From Puniceicoccaceae bacterium (GTDB taxonomy: Bacteria > Verrucomicrobiota > Verrucomicrobiia > Opitutales > JAFGAQ01): a DNA stretch of 64,000 nt. Position numbers and translations under genes: made by a program. The stretch spans positions 322,720 through 386,719 of the forward strand of contig JANQOQ010000004.1 of the NCBI GenBank assembly GCA_028285755.1, written 5' to 3'. The notes beneath the pieces are model-generated. The model was not told where the DNA came from. It made no database searches and was given only the letters and a program-made list of their open reading frames with translations. Positions 17,160 through 27,028 of the stretch are shown here, in pieces; position 1 is the stretch's first letter, and each line of letters begins with the position of its first letter.

Positions 17160-17501
17160 AACTCTTTTATGAAATATAGAGAACAATTAGTGAGAAGTGC
17201 ACAAATCTTGCCGTTTTCATGGAATTTGAAATGATAAATAAAAGGCATTTTGGTCTGTTCTTCAAAGTTCTGCTATGCAAAACGTAACATAATGCTTAGT
17301 CAGACTTAGCTCCACTTCATCTTTGAAAAGGTATTATACGGGGTCAAAACCGGGGAGCCCACCAACGCGTAATCAACCTAAATACTCGACATAGTCCACC
17401 CTAGTTATTGGCTCGTAGGTTCTATTTACCACAACCTTGAGGCTTTATACGCCGCGTTATTTGACATGAGGTCCGAGTCGAATTGCTTCGTTGGGGTATT
17501 A
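17160..17501. other. Intergenic region between LacI and RND operon
   Basis: 342 bases without a convincing gene. It holds a diverged copy of the cassette-type repeat (17362-17427) and presumably the RND promoter. An ATG at 17466 is in frame with the outer-membrane factor but precedes the signal peptide and is not preferred. Confidence 0.5.
17362..17427 (-). repeat. Diverged copy of the attC-like dispersed repeat
   Basis: It opens CCAACGCGTAATCAACCT and closes TTGGCTCGTAGGTTCTATT. The copy near 36490 has CTAACGCGCAATAAACCC and TTGGCCCGTAGGTTCATT at the same places, with about the same length between. AACCTA and TAGGTT inside it can pair, and AACGCG can pair with CGCGTT at about 17454, giving nested inverted repeats. 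Strand is set by analogy with the 35-36 kb copies. Confidence 0.55.
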
Positions 17502-18917
17502 ATGCTAAATATTAATAAACAGGCTATAGAACAATCGGGCAGATCTATTAAAAATAGAGTTTGTTTGGCGGTAGCTTCTTTGCTGTTCCTATCCGGTTGC
17601 ACCAGTCTCCACAAAGTCGATGAGAACCCGCAACCATCGGTATTACCGGTCACCTATCCTTCTGGCACGACTCAATCCTCGCGCGTAGCAGGGAATTTTT
17701 GGTGGAAACAATTTGAAGATCCGACACTCGACCAATTGATGATTGCGGCTCTGAAGGAGAATCTCACAGTCGCTGCTTTCACAGCGCGTATACGTGCTTC
17801 ACAGGCATTGGCTCGGCAGGCTGGTGCACTTTCTCGCCCTCAGCTTGAGGGAAGTGCAAATACCGGATTGATTGAGGAAGATGCTCCCGGGCTGGCAGAG
17901 ACTCTTGATGACCTGGACTCTCAGACAAACGTAGGGCTCCTGGCGAGTTGGGAGATTGACTTATTCGGCAGGCTGGCATCCCGACGTGCGGCCGCACTCA
18001 GTGAGCTGGACGCCGCATCTGCGGATTTAGATGCAATCCGCCTAAGCTTAACCGCACAAGTCGCCACTGAATACTACAGAGCCGTCGAACAAATGCAGCT
18101 GTTAATTTTGCTCGAAGCACAGGTCGAATCCGATGAAGCATTTCTGGAGCTTACAGAATTGCGCTTTCGCATGGGAGTGACTGATCGGGTCGATGTCCTT
18201 CGACAGCAAGCTTTACTTGCAGAGACACGCTCACTCTTGCCACTGGCTCGTGCTTCTTTAAGAGAAGCTGAAAACCGTCTGGATGTCTTACTGGGATTAT
18301 CCGCAGATGGGATGAATCGTGTTAACAGCGATTTCCCGGCACTCATCGATATGCAATTGGTAGGTATTCCCGCTGATTTATTATTACACCGCCCCGATCT
18401 CAAAGCCCTCCAGGCACGCCTTGAGGCGATTGATTTCCAGACAGCTGAGGCGATTGCGGATCGTCTGCCCAGATTTGAGCTAAGCGCAAACTTAAACTAC
18501 AGAACCGGGGATGCAGGTACCAATGTTGCCACATCGTTGCTGGCGGGTCTATTTGCACCCTTGTTGGACGGGGGACGACGTTCCGCATTCGTAGAGCAAC
18601 GACGCGCAGAATATGATGCAGCTCTCGCAGAATATGAGGAATCCTTTTTGATCGCTGTCTCTGAGGTGGAAAATCTATTGTATCGGGCAGTACAGCAAGA
18701 CGAGCGCGTAAGCAACCTAAGTGAGCGCGAAAGCCTACTACGCGAAGCGCTTCTGCAATCACGCGACCGCTATGAGAATGGTCTTATTGATTTTCTGGCA
18801 GTATTAACTGCTTTGGAGAATTTACAGGAAACCGAACGGGAACTCATCGCTGCGCGTCGCGAACAAATACAACTACGCGTTGATCTGCAAAGAGCCATCG
18901 GAGGCAATCTTCCTTAA
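17502..18917 (+). CDS. RND efflux outer-membrane factor (TolC/NodT family lipoprotein)
   Basis: From the ATG at 17502 (471 residues), preceded by TTGGGG. The lipobox LFLSGC (Cys about 33) marks an outer-membrane lipoprotein. The rest matches NodT-type channel proteins: NFWWKQFEDPTLDQLMIAAL near the start, internally repeated OEP halves, VGLLASWEIDLFGRLASRR in the first, LHRPDLKALQARLEAI between them and LLAGLFAPLLDGGRR in the second. It forms the trimeric exit duct of a tripartite pump. It is first in an operon with the adaptor (45-bp gap) and the pump. Confidence 0.92.
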   Translation: MLNINKQAIEQSGRSIKNRVCLAVASLLFLSGCTSLHKVDENPQPSVLPVTYPSGTTQSSRVAGNFWWKQFEDPTLDQLMIAALKENLTVAAFTARIRASQALARQAGALSRPQLEGSANTGLIEEDAPGLAETLDDLDSQTNVGLLASWEIDLFGRLASRRAAALSELDAASADLDAIRLSLTAQVATEYYRAVEQMQLLILLEAQVESDEAFLELTELRFRMGVTDRVDVLRQQALLAETRSLLPLARASLREAENRLDVLLGLSADGMNRVNSDFPALIDMQLVGIPADLLLHRPDLKALQARLEAIDFQTAEAIADRLPRFELSANLNYRTGDAGTNVATSLLAGLFAPLLDGGRRSAFVEQRRAEYDAALAEYEESFLIAVSEVENLLYRAVQQDERVSNLSERESLLREALLQSRDRYENGLIDFLAVLTALENLQETERELIAARREQIQLRVDLQRAIGGNLP

Positions 18918-18962
18918 GGCAACATCGTTTATCAGTTTGAAAATCATAGTCATCCAACAATT

Positions 18963-20186
18963 ATGAAAAATGAACCTCTTCAGCAGACTCCGGCCAGAGA
19001 TGAAGCCGATACAAAAATTCACTCTCGTTCTGTACTTTCTCGTCTGCGCTCGATTTTACCGTTGGCAATCGTGATTCTAGGCGGAGTTCTCATATGGTGG
19101 TTATTAGCATCCGCACCGGAGCAGTCAACCCGTCCCACATTACCACCGGCTCCGGTTGTAGAGGTCATACCTGTCGAGATGAATGCTAATCCAGTAGAAA
19201 TCGTTGGTTTTGGTAATATAATACCAGCGCGAGAGGTACAGCTTGCTCCTGAGGTGAGTGGACGCGTTATTGAAGTCGGCGAATCAGTCCAGTTGGGTGG
19301 GTTTATCCCGGAAGAGACCATCCTGTTTCGCATCGATCCGCGAGATTATGAATTGGCACTTCAACAGGCTACTGCGTCTCTTGAGCGTGCACAGGCAGAC
19401 TTGGCATTGGAAGAAGGCAGGGGTCAGATTGCGCGCCTGGAATGGGAACGTTTCAACTCCTCAGGATCGACTCATCAGGCATCCCAGGCACCTTCTGCGC
19501 TAGCCCTGAGAGAGCCCCAGTTACAACAGGCTCGTTCCGCAGTAATAGCCGCACAGACTTCCCTGGATCAGGCTACGCTAAATCTTGAACGCACTACAAT
19601 ACGGGCTCCCTTTGATGCTACAATACTCAGTGAGAACCTTGAAGTAGGTCAGCGAGTTGGTCCGGGCTCAAACGTCATCCATATTGCCGGCACCGACACA
19701 TTCTGGGTGGAAATCACAGTGCCTGCATCTCAAATCGAAAGATTAAGAAATCTCGAGGCAGTTGAGGTAGATGTCTTTCTTTCAAGTGGCAGCAACGGAG
19801 CCTCAGAAAGGAAGGGACGTTTTGTGCGCATTTTGCCGGGGCTTAATCCGGAGGGCCGAATGGCCAGAGCCCTTATCGCGGTAGATGATCCGCTCGGCTT
19901 ACGAACTGGTCAATCGCTTTTACCGCTTAATGGTTATGCACGCGTAGAATTGAATGCCGGATTGCTGGAAAGTGTTATTGCCCCACGCGAAGCGCTACGC
20001 GAAAACAATCAGGTGTGGGTACGTAGCTCTGAAGGGACCCTACAGTTTCGTAACATTGAAGTCCTTTGGAGAGGTGACCGAAATGTGCTGCTAAAGGGTG
20101 ATTTTGAGTATGGTGACCAGCTCATCACCAGTTATTTAAACAACCCATTGCCCGGCCTCACCGTTGGCATTCCTGAAGTCCAATGA
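18963..20186 (+). CDS. RND efflux membrane-fusion protein (periplasmic adaptor)
   Basis: 407 residues. An N-terminal membrane anchor (about 30-50, ILPLAIVILGGVLIWWLLAS) is followed by the barrel-sandwich half EVQLAPEVSGRVIEVGESVQ and a helical hairpin (about 130-205, ALQQATASLERAQADLALEE). The second lipoyl half is TTIRAPFDATILSENLEVGQ and the beta-barrel ends in YARVELNAG. This is the HlyD/AcrA family layout. The adaptor links the inner-membrane pump to the outer-membrane factor. Its stop overlaps the pump start by four bases (ATGA). Confidence 0.93.
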   Translation: MKNEPLQQTPARDEADTKIHSRSVLSRLRSILPLAIVILGGVLIWWLLASAPEQSTRPTLPPAPVVEVIPVEMNANPVEIVGFGNIIPAREVQLAPEVSGRVIEVGESVQLGGFIPEETILFRIDPRDYELALQQATASLERAQADLALEEGRGQIARLEWERFNSSGSTHQASQAPSALALREPQLQQARSAVIAAQTSLDQATLNLERTTIRAPFDATILSENLEVGQRVGPGSNVIHIAGTDTFWVEITVPASQIERLRNLEAVEVDVFLSSGSNGASERKGRFVRILPGLNPEGRMARALIAVDDPLGLRTGQSLLPLNGYARVELNAGLLESVIAPREALRENNQVWVRSSEGTLQFRNIEVLWRGDRNVLLKGDFEYGDQLITSYLNNPLPGLTVGIPEVQ

Positions 20187-23100
20187 ATCCAACCGATCAA
20201 AACACACCCGGTACCCCCCAAGACCGGAATGACGTAATCACCTGGTTCACGCGGAATTCGGTAGCTGCAAATCTGCTGATGGTTGCGCTGTTGCTAGGCG
20301 GGGCATTTGCCGCACTCAACATACGCCAGGAGGTATTTCCAAGTTATCAACTCGACTTCGTAGATATAGAGATGGCATATCCCGGGGCAAGCCCTGAAGA
20401 AATTGAAGATGGTATCATCCTCCCAATCGAAGAACAACTGCGCGGTTTGGAAATTGCAGAGCGAGTCATCGCTACGGCAACAGAAGGCAATGCTGAAATT
20501 GCTATAGAGCTTGCCGAAGGTGCAGATTCCGGTCGTGCCGTGCAGGACGTTTCCAATGCGATATCCCAAATCAATTTTTTTCCGGAAGATGCCGAAGAAC
20601 CGATTATAGGACTGCGCACGGAGAACGATGATGTCCTCTGGTTGATTGTATACGGTCCCCTCGAACAACGCCAAATCTTCCAACTCTCTGAACGCATCCG
20701 CAGAGATATAATCGCACTTCCTGAGGTATCTCAGGTGGGGATCAACTTGGGCCAACGTCCTGAAATTAATCTGGAAATTTCCGAAGAACGCTTGCGAGCT
20801 CTCGGCCTATCTCTGGATCAAGTGACTGATATTGTGCGTGAGAATGCACTGGACCTACCCGGGGGGGGAGTCCGTACACCTGGAGGTAATGTGCTATTGC
20901 GATCCAGCGAACGGCGAAATGATGCGATCAGCTACGGAGATATCCCGCTGGTGAATAGCGCGGATGGCGTCAAAATCAGAATCGAGGATGTTGCTGTTAT
21001 CACAGATGGCTTCGAAGACAAGCCTTTCGAAAACTATTACAACGGAGGGCGTGGGGTATTCATGTGGATCTACCGAAATGGCGATGAGAAACCGCTTGAA
21101 ATCGCTGCGGCAGTAAATGCCTATCTGGAAGAGCTTAGGCCTACTTTGCCAGAGGGAGTTTATGTTGAAGCGCTTAGAGACCGTGCTCAACAATATGAAT
21201 CCCGCCTCAATCTACTTGCGAAAAACGGTCTTATCGGTCTCGCGCTAATTCTCATAGTTCTGGGGCTCTTTCTCGAATCTCGCTTGGCTTTCTGGGTGGC
21301 AGTGGGTATTCCCACGACGATCATAGGGGCATTGGTGCTACTCCCACTATTGGACGCGAGTATTAACATGATCACGCTATTTGCCTTTATTATAACGCTG
21401 GGAATAGTCGTGGATGACGCGGTGATCGTCGGGGAAAATGTGTTCCATAAAATCCAATCGGGAGTGCCGAGACTTCAGGCTGCAGTCGAAGGAACTCGCG
21501 AAATGACAGTCCCTGTCCTCTTTGCCGTCATCACCAACATTATTGCCTTTCTGCCGCTTCTGTTCGTTCCCGGCGAATCCGGGCGTTTCTTCGCCCCGCT
21601 TCCGGCAGTCGTCATTGCTGTATTCCTGGTCTCCATTCTTGAAGCGCTGTTTATCCTCCCGGCTCACTTGGGTCACGGAGGCGATAAGCGATCATCTTCA
21701 ACCATTCTGGAAACCCTCAAAAAGCGTCAGGCAAAATTCAGCGCAGGCTTTGAAGATGCAACCGATCGTTACTTCGTCCCCCTGTTAAACTGGACGCTGA
21801 CAAACCGGTACCTTACCGTATCTGCAGTGACCATAACCGTAGGTATCATACTTGCCTATGCAATATCTGGTCGAGTCAATTATAGCTTTAACCCTGTGAT
21901 CGCCGGACTACGGGTAGACGCGGAAGTGCAGACCGCACCCGGGGCTCCCTTTGAAGATACTGTGCGTATCGCAAACCACGTCGAAGCGGCGGGAATACGC
22001 GCGGCCAACAGATTGGGTGGCATTGATGAAGTTGTAAAGGGTCGCATGAAGGTCATCGGTCGTTTGAACGAAAACTGGGTCGATATGAATTTCATACTGG
22101 TTGAGCCCCAGGAACGCGACTTTGACCAGGCAGAATTCGCACAACTTTGGCGGGAAGAAATCGGCATATTAGCGGGCCTCGAATCACTGTATTTTGAGTG
22201 GGAGGAAGGCCCTTCGTCCGGTTCCGGATTAACTATTGAGCTAAGCCACCCCGATCGTCGTAGCCTTGAGCAAGCAGCCAGCACCCTCGCAACCCGTATG
22301 GCCGAATATAATGGTGTAACGGATGTGAGGGATGGTTTTGCCGAAGGCAAACCTCAGCTCGATATTGAACTTACACCGGAGGGTCGCGCGTTGGGATTGA
22401 GCAGTGAGCAGGTCGCCAGGCAGATACGCTCATCCTTCTTTGGCGCGGAAGCTTTGCGATTCCAGCGAGGGCGTCATGACGTGCGCGTGATGGTGCGTTT
22501 ACCGGAACAAGAAAGACGCAGCCTTGCAAATGTCGAAAACCTGATTATCCGCACACCCAGTGGTGGTGAGGTGCCGCTTTCACAGGTCGCCGATCTTATG
22601 CCGGGTCGTGCCTTTACAGAGATTAGCCGTATTGATGGTCGACGCATTCTTACGGTTTCTGGAAATGTGATAGCAGAGCTAGCCAACGTAAACGACATCC
22701 GTACAACGTTGCAAACCCAGGTTTTCCCACAGCTTCAGTCCAACTTCCCGGAACTGGAAATCGGATTCGGCGGACGACAACGGGAAGAAGCACGAGCAAT
22801 GGAACGCCTGCAATTAGGGCTCATTATTGCCGGTTTCGCTATTTTTGGCCTGCTGGCATCACTCTTTCGTAGTTATGGACAAGCCATGCTGGTTCTCGGC
22901 ATTATACCGGTAGCGATAGCAGCCACTATTGTAGGACACGTACTGCTCGGACATGACTTATCAATCATAAGTTTATTCGGTATAATAGCCCTAAGCGGCC
23001 TATCCATTAATGGAGGACTGGTATTCACTCAGGAAATGAACCGTAGACTTCGATTCGAGGGGCACGCCCCTATGGAAGCAGCATTGGGTGCAGCAAGGCG

Positions 23101-23350
23101 CCGCTTTCGTCCCATACTACTCACGTCACTGACCACATTCGTCGGGCTCTCACCCATGATATTTGAAACAGATCCGCAAGCACTTTTCCTCGTACCGATG
23201 GCAATAGCACTCGGTTTGGGCAGTCTGATCAGCGGACTGACTTTACTTTTCACACTACCCGCTGCCATGCTCATTTATACAGACTTTCAATCACTCTTGA
23301 AACAGGATGACAAAGCATTCGATCCTACACCTACTATTCGCGAGCGATAA
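20183..23350 (+). CDS. RND efflux pump, AcrB/MMPL-type permease
   Basis: 1055 residues, the usual RND length. The first membrane helix at about 20-40 (SVAANLLMVALLLGGAFAAL) is followed by the porter domain opening YPGASPEEIEDGIILPIEEQ. The central helices include GIVVDDAVIVGENVFHKI on TM4, where the proton-relay aspartates lie, and FLPLLFVPGESGRFFAPLP. A second homologous half ends in helices such as LIIAGFAIFGLLASLFRSYG. It exports substrates by proton antiport together with the two preceding gene products. Substrate unknown; this subgroup (HAE/unknown-specificity, common in marine bacteria) often exports hydrophobic compounds. Confidence 0.93.
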   Translation: MNPTDQNTPGTPQDRNDVITWFTRNSVAANLLMVALLLGGAFAALNIRQEVFPSYQLDFVDIEMAYPGASPEEIEDGIILPIEEQLRGLEIAERVIATATEGNAEIAIELAEGADSGRAVQDVSNAISQINFFPEDAEEPIIGLRTENDDVLWLIVYGPLEQRQIFQLSERIRRDIIALPEVSQVGINLGQRPEINLEISEERLRALGLSLDQVTDIVRENALDLPGGGVRTPGGNVLLRSSERRNDAISYGDIPLVNSADGVKIRIEDVAVITDGFEDKPFENYYNGGRGVFMWIYRNGDEKPLEIAAAVNAYLEELRPTLPEGVYVEALRDRAQQYESRLNLLAKNGLIGLALILIVLGLFLESRLAFWVAVGIPTTIIGALVLLPLLDASINMITLFAFIITLGIVVDDAVIVGENVFHKIQSGVPRLQAAVEGTREMTVPVLFAVITNIIAFLPLLFVPGESGRFFAPLPAVVIAVFLVSILEALFILPAHLGHGGDKRSSSTILETLKKRQAKFSAGFEDATDRYFVPLLNWTLTNRYLTVSAVTITVGIILAYAISGRVNYSFNPVIAGLRVDAEVQTAPGAPFEDTVRIANHVEAAGIRAANRLGGIDEVVKGRMKVIGRLNENWVDMNFILVEPQERDFDQAEFAQLWREEIGILAGLESLYFEWEEGPSSGSGLTIELSHPDRRSLEQAASTLATRMAEYNGVTDVRDGFAEGKPQLDIELTPEGRALGLSSEQVARQIRSSFFGAEALRFQRGRHDVRVMVRLPEQERRSLANVENLIIRTPSGGEVPLSQVADLMPGRAFTEISRIDGRRILTVSGNVIAELANVNDIRTTLQTQVFPQLQSNFPELEIGFGGRQREEARAMERLQLGLIIAGFAIFGLLASLFRSYGQAMLVLGIIPVAIAATIVGHVLLGHDLSIISLFGIIALSGLSINGGLVFTQEMNRRLRFEGHAPMEAALGAARRRFRPILLTSLTTFVGLSPMIFETDPQALFLVPMAIALGLGSLISGLTLLFTLPAAMLIYTDFQSLLKQDDKAFDPTPTIRER

Positions 23351-23679
23351 AACGGTAAACCAAGGCATCTACTTGTATTCTTGTTTAACAAAAGGATTGA
23401 ATGTATAGGTCATCTTGAAGCCAGATCCCAAAAAACATATTGTGTAGGATAGTCGTATAACAGCTTTCAATAGGCAAATCAGGAAAAATTCCACTGACGA
23501 AGGCGTAACTGTACCTTCGTCGGTCAAATGTCACACAAACATGGCTGGAGTGTCCAACAATACTAACTAAGACACATTTTGAAATCTATGATCCTGGACT
23601 AACGGGAATTTTATGTGCTCAAGTTTTCGCGGGTTCTATAGTTGAATGTTTATCGCATTTCATCTACTCAGTTACATTT
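23351..23679. other. Intergenic region before the PqqD operon, with one hairpin
   Basis: 329 bases. GACGAAGG (23496-23503) and CCTTCGTC (23514-23521) form an 8-bp stem with a 10-nt loop but no T-run. It may help end the RND transcript or be a regulatory hairpin. I searched for a precursor-peptide gene for the PqqD protein. The only small frames are 9-12 codons (for example MSHKHGWSVQQY) and are not convincing. Confidence 0.45.
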
Positions 23680-24147
23680 ATGCAAAATCAGGTGGTAATA
23701 AGCATCAATCATTCGCAAATCGTGCATGAAACGATCGATGGGGAGACCATCATTCTCAATATGGACTCAGGAAGCTACTTTAGCCTAAATAACAGCGGTA
23801 CTGCGGTATGGGAATCTATTTCGTCTGGAGTGAGTTTAAACGAAATCGATAAAGAGCTGCAAAGAATCTATCCAAATACAGAAACCGTAAAAAATGATCT
23901 GGATGACTTTATTGAAAAACTGCTGGCTGAAGCACTACTCTCAAAAAATGCTAATACTGAAGAAAACGGCTCTGATTTCTCCAAAAAGCCAGAATCACTT
24001 CTTCACAATCTATCTCGCGATTCATACGAAAAACCCGCTTTTGAAAAATATACAGACATGCAGGATATTCTGCAGCTAGATCCTATTCACGAAGTTGATG
24101 AAGCAGCAGGTTGGCCGGTAGCAAAAATCCAGCCTGAGCATGCATGA
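23680..24147 (+). CDS. PqqD-family protein with conserved C-terminal tail
   Basis: 155 residues. Residues 1-90 are a PqqD-like winged-helix fold: ETIILNMDSGSYFSLNNSGT then AVWESI, and an acidic helical half. PqqD proteins bind a precursor peptide and deliver it to a modifying enzyme. The last 45 residues add KPAFEKYTDMQDILQLDPIH and EVDEAAGWP, a motif I recall from PqqD-like proteins encoded beside HprK-like kinases and family-5 nucleotidyltransferases. It overlaps the next gene by eight bases, so the operon is translationally tight. No radical-SAM enzyme, cyclase or precursor peptide is near, so its partner is unclear. Confidence 0.82.
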   Translation: MQNQVVISINHSQIVHETIDGETIILNMDSGSYFSLNNSGTAVWESISSGVSLNEIDKELQRIYPNTETVKNDLDDFIEKLLAEALLSKNANTEENGSDFSKKPESLLHNLSRDSYEKPAFEKYTDMQDILQLDPIHEVDEAAGWPVAKIQPEHA

Positions 24148-25282
24148 GGCCCACGCTCAATTAAGTTCTGCGTTTACCAACCCCAGTGAAGAACTCCTTC
24201 TAACGGCAGCCCTTATAGAGGGTCCACTTGGTTTAGCAGCCTGGGATAAATGGAAAAGGGAGGTAGATTTTGAATCCCACATGGATTATTCCTCATTTCG
24301 AATTCTACCTATACTCTATAAAAATCTGGCGAACCAAAGTGTAAGTGACCCGCTCATTGGCAGATTAAAGGGTATCTATAAGCACAGCTGGTTTAAGAAT
24401 CAGCAATTATTCTTAAAAACTGCTAAGGTTCTTCAATTTCTCAAAAACCAAAACATCCGATGTATGTTGCTGAAAGGGGCTGCGCTCAGCATCCAGGCTT
24501 ATGAGGACAATGCTATTCGCAGTATGGCGGATGTCGACTTCATGATTCATGTTTCTGATTTCAAAAAAGCGAATCAACATCTGCTGCAGCAGGGATGGAA
24601 GAGCCCCTATAAACAACCATTGAAGGAAATTATAAAATATCGAAAATCCATTCAATACATCAACTCAATCGGGGAAGAAATCGATATACACTGGAGTCCG
24701 TACAACGAATATAATCGTGATTACCTCGATGATATTTGGCAGAATGCTGAAAAGATACGATTTGCTAATATGGAAACATGGGCACCGAGTCTAACCGATT
24801 CACTCATTCATGTGATCATCCATGGCAGTTGCTGGAACGAGGAACGCACTTTCCGCTGGATCACAGATGCATCGGTTATTCTCAATAAAAAGGCAGATCA
24901 AATAGACTGGGATCGATTCATCGAAATCGCACAAAGAAACACCATTGGCAGTCGGGTTAATGATGCCATCAAGTATTTGAACAATCAAAATTTTGCGACA
25001 GTTCCGTCTGAAGTGATAGAGCAATTGGAGCAAGTCAAACCCAGGCAAAAGGAAAGAATTATTCGTAAATATGCGTTGGTAGACCCCGCATTATTTACCG
25101 CCAAGTTTGGATATATCCCGTTTTATTTATTGGATTGGTTCACTCTGAGCAACCAACAAAATATTTTCATGCTAATCTACCGTTTTCCGGGTTACCTTAA
25201 ATTTGTAAAATCGATGGACAGTATTCTAGAGGTCTATACTTATCTAGCAAAATCTGTAATCAAGAAGCTCTTCTGTCGTTAA
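24140..25282 (+). CDS. Family-5 nucleotidyltransferase-like protein (NTP_transf_5)
   Basis: 380 residues of the uncharacterised nucleotidyltransferase family PF14907. The pol-beta-like core shows MLLKGAALSIQAYEDNAIRS followed by MADVDFMIHV, where Asp-x-Asp would bind metal, and EIDIHWSPYNEY as the third acidic strand. Family members occur in lasso-peptide-like and glycan clusters. Substrates are mostly unproven; a nucleotidyl transfer onto a peptide or sugar is assumed from the fold. It overlaps the PqqD gene and is followed after 39 bp by the ABC exporter. Confidence 0.82.
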   Translation: MHEAHAQLSSAFTNPSEELLLTAALIEGPLGLAAWDKWKREVDFESHMDYSSFRILPILYKNLANQSVSDPLIGRLKGIYKHSWFKNQQLFLKTAKVLQFLKNQNIRCMLLKGAALSIQAYEDNAIRSMADVDFMIHVSDFKKANQHLLQQGWKSPYKQPLKEIIKYRKSIQYINSIGEEIDIHWSPYNEYNRDYLDDIWQNAEKIRFANMETWAPSLTDSLIHVIIHGSCWNEERTFRWITDASVILNKKADQIDWDRFIEIAQRNTIGSRVNDAIKYLNNQNFATVPSEVIEQLEQVKPRQKERIIRKYALVDPALFTAKFGYIPFYLLDWFTLSNQQNIFMLIYRFPGYLKFVKSMDSILEVYTYLAKSVIKKLFCR

Positions 25283-25321
25283 GCGAAATCCTTATCTCAT
25301 TTTCTATTAAAGACTTATAAC

Positions 25322-27010
25322 ATGCCTCAATCAAGTTTATCCCGGAAATTGCAGTTTGATCGCAGTGCATGGAAATACTACACGGGGTATTTCTCGTCTT
25401 TCAAAAAATCAATTTTGGGCACGAGTATTGTATCAGCGCTTCAGGGATTAATTATCATACCCCAACTGTTGATAATTAAGTATGCCTTCGATGTAGCTAT
25501 CCCGGAAAAATCAATAAGCATGTTGATGTGGATAGGTGTTGGCATACTTCTCATTCAAATCATTGATTCTCTGATTTCAATTGGTCTAAAATCAGTGCAC
25601 ATACGCATAATTCACGAGGCAATTTTCAATATTCGTAAGGATCTGGTCATGAAGTTATTTTCATTATCGCGTAGTTTCCACACCAATAGCGATCAGGGGC
25701 TCATTCACACCCGTGTAGTTCAAGATACTGAGAGACTGAGTAATATGAGCAACTCAATCGTCTCCAATTTGCTCCCGGCAATTTTTTCCAGCACTGCACT
25801 GTGTTTCGTTTTACTTTGGGTAAACTGGAGTCTCTTCCTGATCCTCATTGCTCTCTTCCCTCTCATCTATTTGTCCAACAAATTCATGGGGAAACGTATA
25901 AAGTCGCACGTTTATAAATTTCAGCGCGATTTTGAAGATTTTAACTCAGGGATTCGGTTTATTCTGCGTAATATTGATTTATCCAGGACTCAATCGGCCG
26001 AACCATTCGAGCAGGAAAGGCAATTTACGGTCTTGAAGCGCTTGAAAAAAGCGACGGTCAGAATGTTCCTGATCAATTCTGTGAATGGTAATCTGCAAAC
26101 AATAATCCGACGATTATCGGCAGTTTTAATCATTATTGTTGGAGGCTCTGCTGCAGCAAACGGTTCGATAACAATAGGTGCCCTTATCTCTTTCTTTATC
26201 GCTTCCACTCAGCTTAATAGCCGCATCGCAAATATCACCCAATCCTTTTCGGATATAGTTACCGGAAATGAATCGGTAAACACTTTGCATACCCTCATGC
26301 TTACTGATGATCCCGAGCCATACAGCGGTACTCGTAAGATTGATATAGCGGGTAATTTTAAGCTAAATAGAGTGACATTTTCCTATGACTCGAGAACCGT
26401 GCTTGAGGATATCAATCTGGAACTCAATAGCGGAACGTGCACCGCAATCATTGGTGATAATGGCACCGGAAAAACAACGCTTACCAACCTCATTCTGGGT
26501 TTCTATAAACCGAATACGGGATCAATTACCGTAGAGGGCCAGCCTTATGAGGCGCTTGATATCTCTCACATTCGGAAGTCGATAGGCCTTGTCCCACAGG
26601 AGCCCCAATTATTTTCAGGAACCATAAGGGAAAACATCACATACGGAAGCATAGATAGTCTAAGTGATGAATACCTAAAAATAATTGCTTCAATTTCAAC
26701 AGCAGATTCTTTTATATACACATTGGAGCATGCGCTTGATACGCAAATCGGAGACGGGGGGGTGCTTGTTTCCGGAGGGGAACGCCAGAAAATTGCTATA
26801 ATGAGAGCACTAATAGGAAACCCTAAATTACTGATACTCGATGAGCCTACGAATCACCTCGACATCCATTCGATCCACGCAATTACACAAAACATATCCA
26901 CTCTGGAATTTAAACCCGCTATACTGCTAATCAGCCATGACGATAAGGTCACCCAAATGGCTGACACCGTATACTCACTCAAGGATGGGTTTCTCGAACA
27001 GATTCAATGA
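25322..27010 (+). CDS. ABC exporter, fused membrane and ATPase domains
   Basis: 562 residues. The N-terminal half (about 25-300) has six predicted membrane helices of the type I exporter fold. The ATPase half begins near 330: Walker A GDNGTGKTT, Q-loop GLVPQEPQLFSGT, signature VSGGERQKIA and Walker B LLILDEPTNHLD. It would act as a homodimer in the inner membrane. No C39 peptidase domain is present, so it is not a leader-cleaving peptide exporter. The context (PqqD, nucleotidyltransferase, kinase, glycosyltransferases) suggests it exports the product of this operon. Confidence 0.9.
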   Translation: MPQSSLSRKLQFDRSAWKYYTGYFSSFKKSILGTSIVSALQGLIIIPQLLIIKYAFDVAIPEKSISMLMWIGVGILLIQIIDSLISIGLKSVHIRIIHEAIFNIRKDLVMKLFSLSRSFHTNSDQGLIHTRVVQDTERLSNMSNSIVSNLLPAIFSSTALCFVLLWVNWSLFLILIALFPLIYLSNKFMGKRIKSHVYKFQRDFEDFNSGIRFILRNIDLSRTQSAEPFEQERQFTVLKRLKKATVRMFLINSVNGNLQTIIRRLSAVLIIIVGGSAAANGSITIGALISFFIASTQLNSRIANITQSFSDIVTGNESVNTLHTLMLTDDPEPYSGTRKIDIAGNFKLNRVTFSYDSRTVLEDINLELNSGTCTAIIGDNGTGKTTLTNLILGFYKPNTGSITVEGQPYEALDISHIRKSIGLVPQEPQLFSGTIRENITYGSIDSLSDEYLKIIASISTADSFIYTLEHALDTQIGDGGVLVSGGERQKIAIMRALIGNPKLLILDEPTNHLDIHSIHAITQNISTLEFKPAILLISHDDKVTQMADTVYSLKDGFLEQIQ

Positions 27011-27028
27011 AAAGCTACCGATTGAAGG

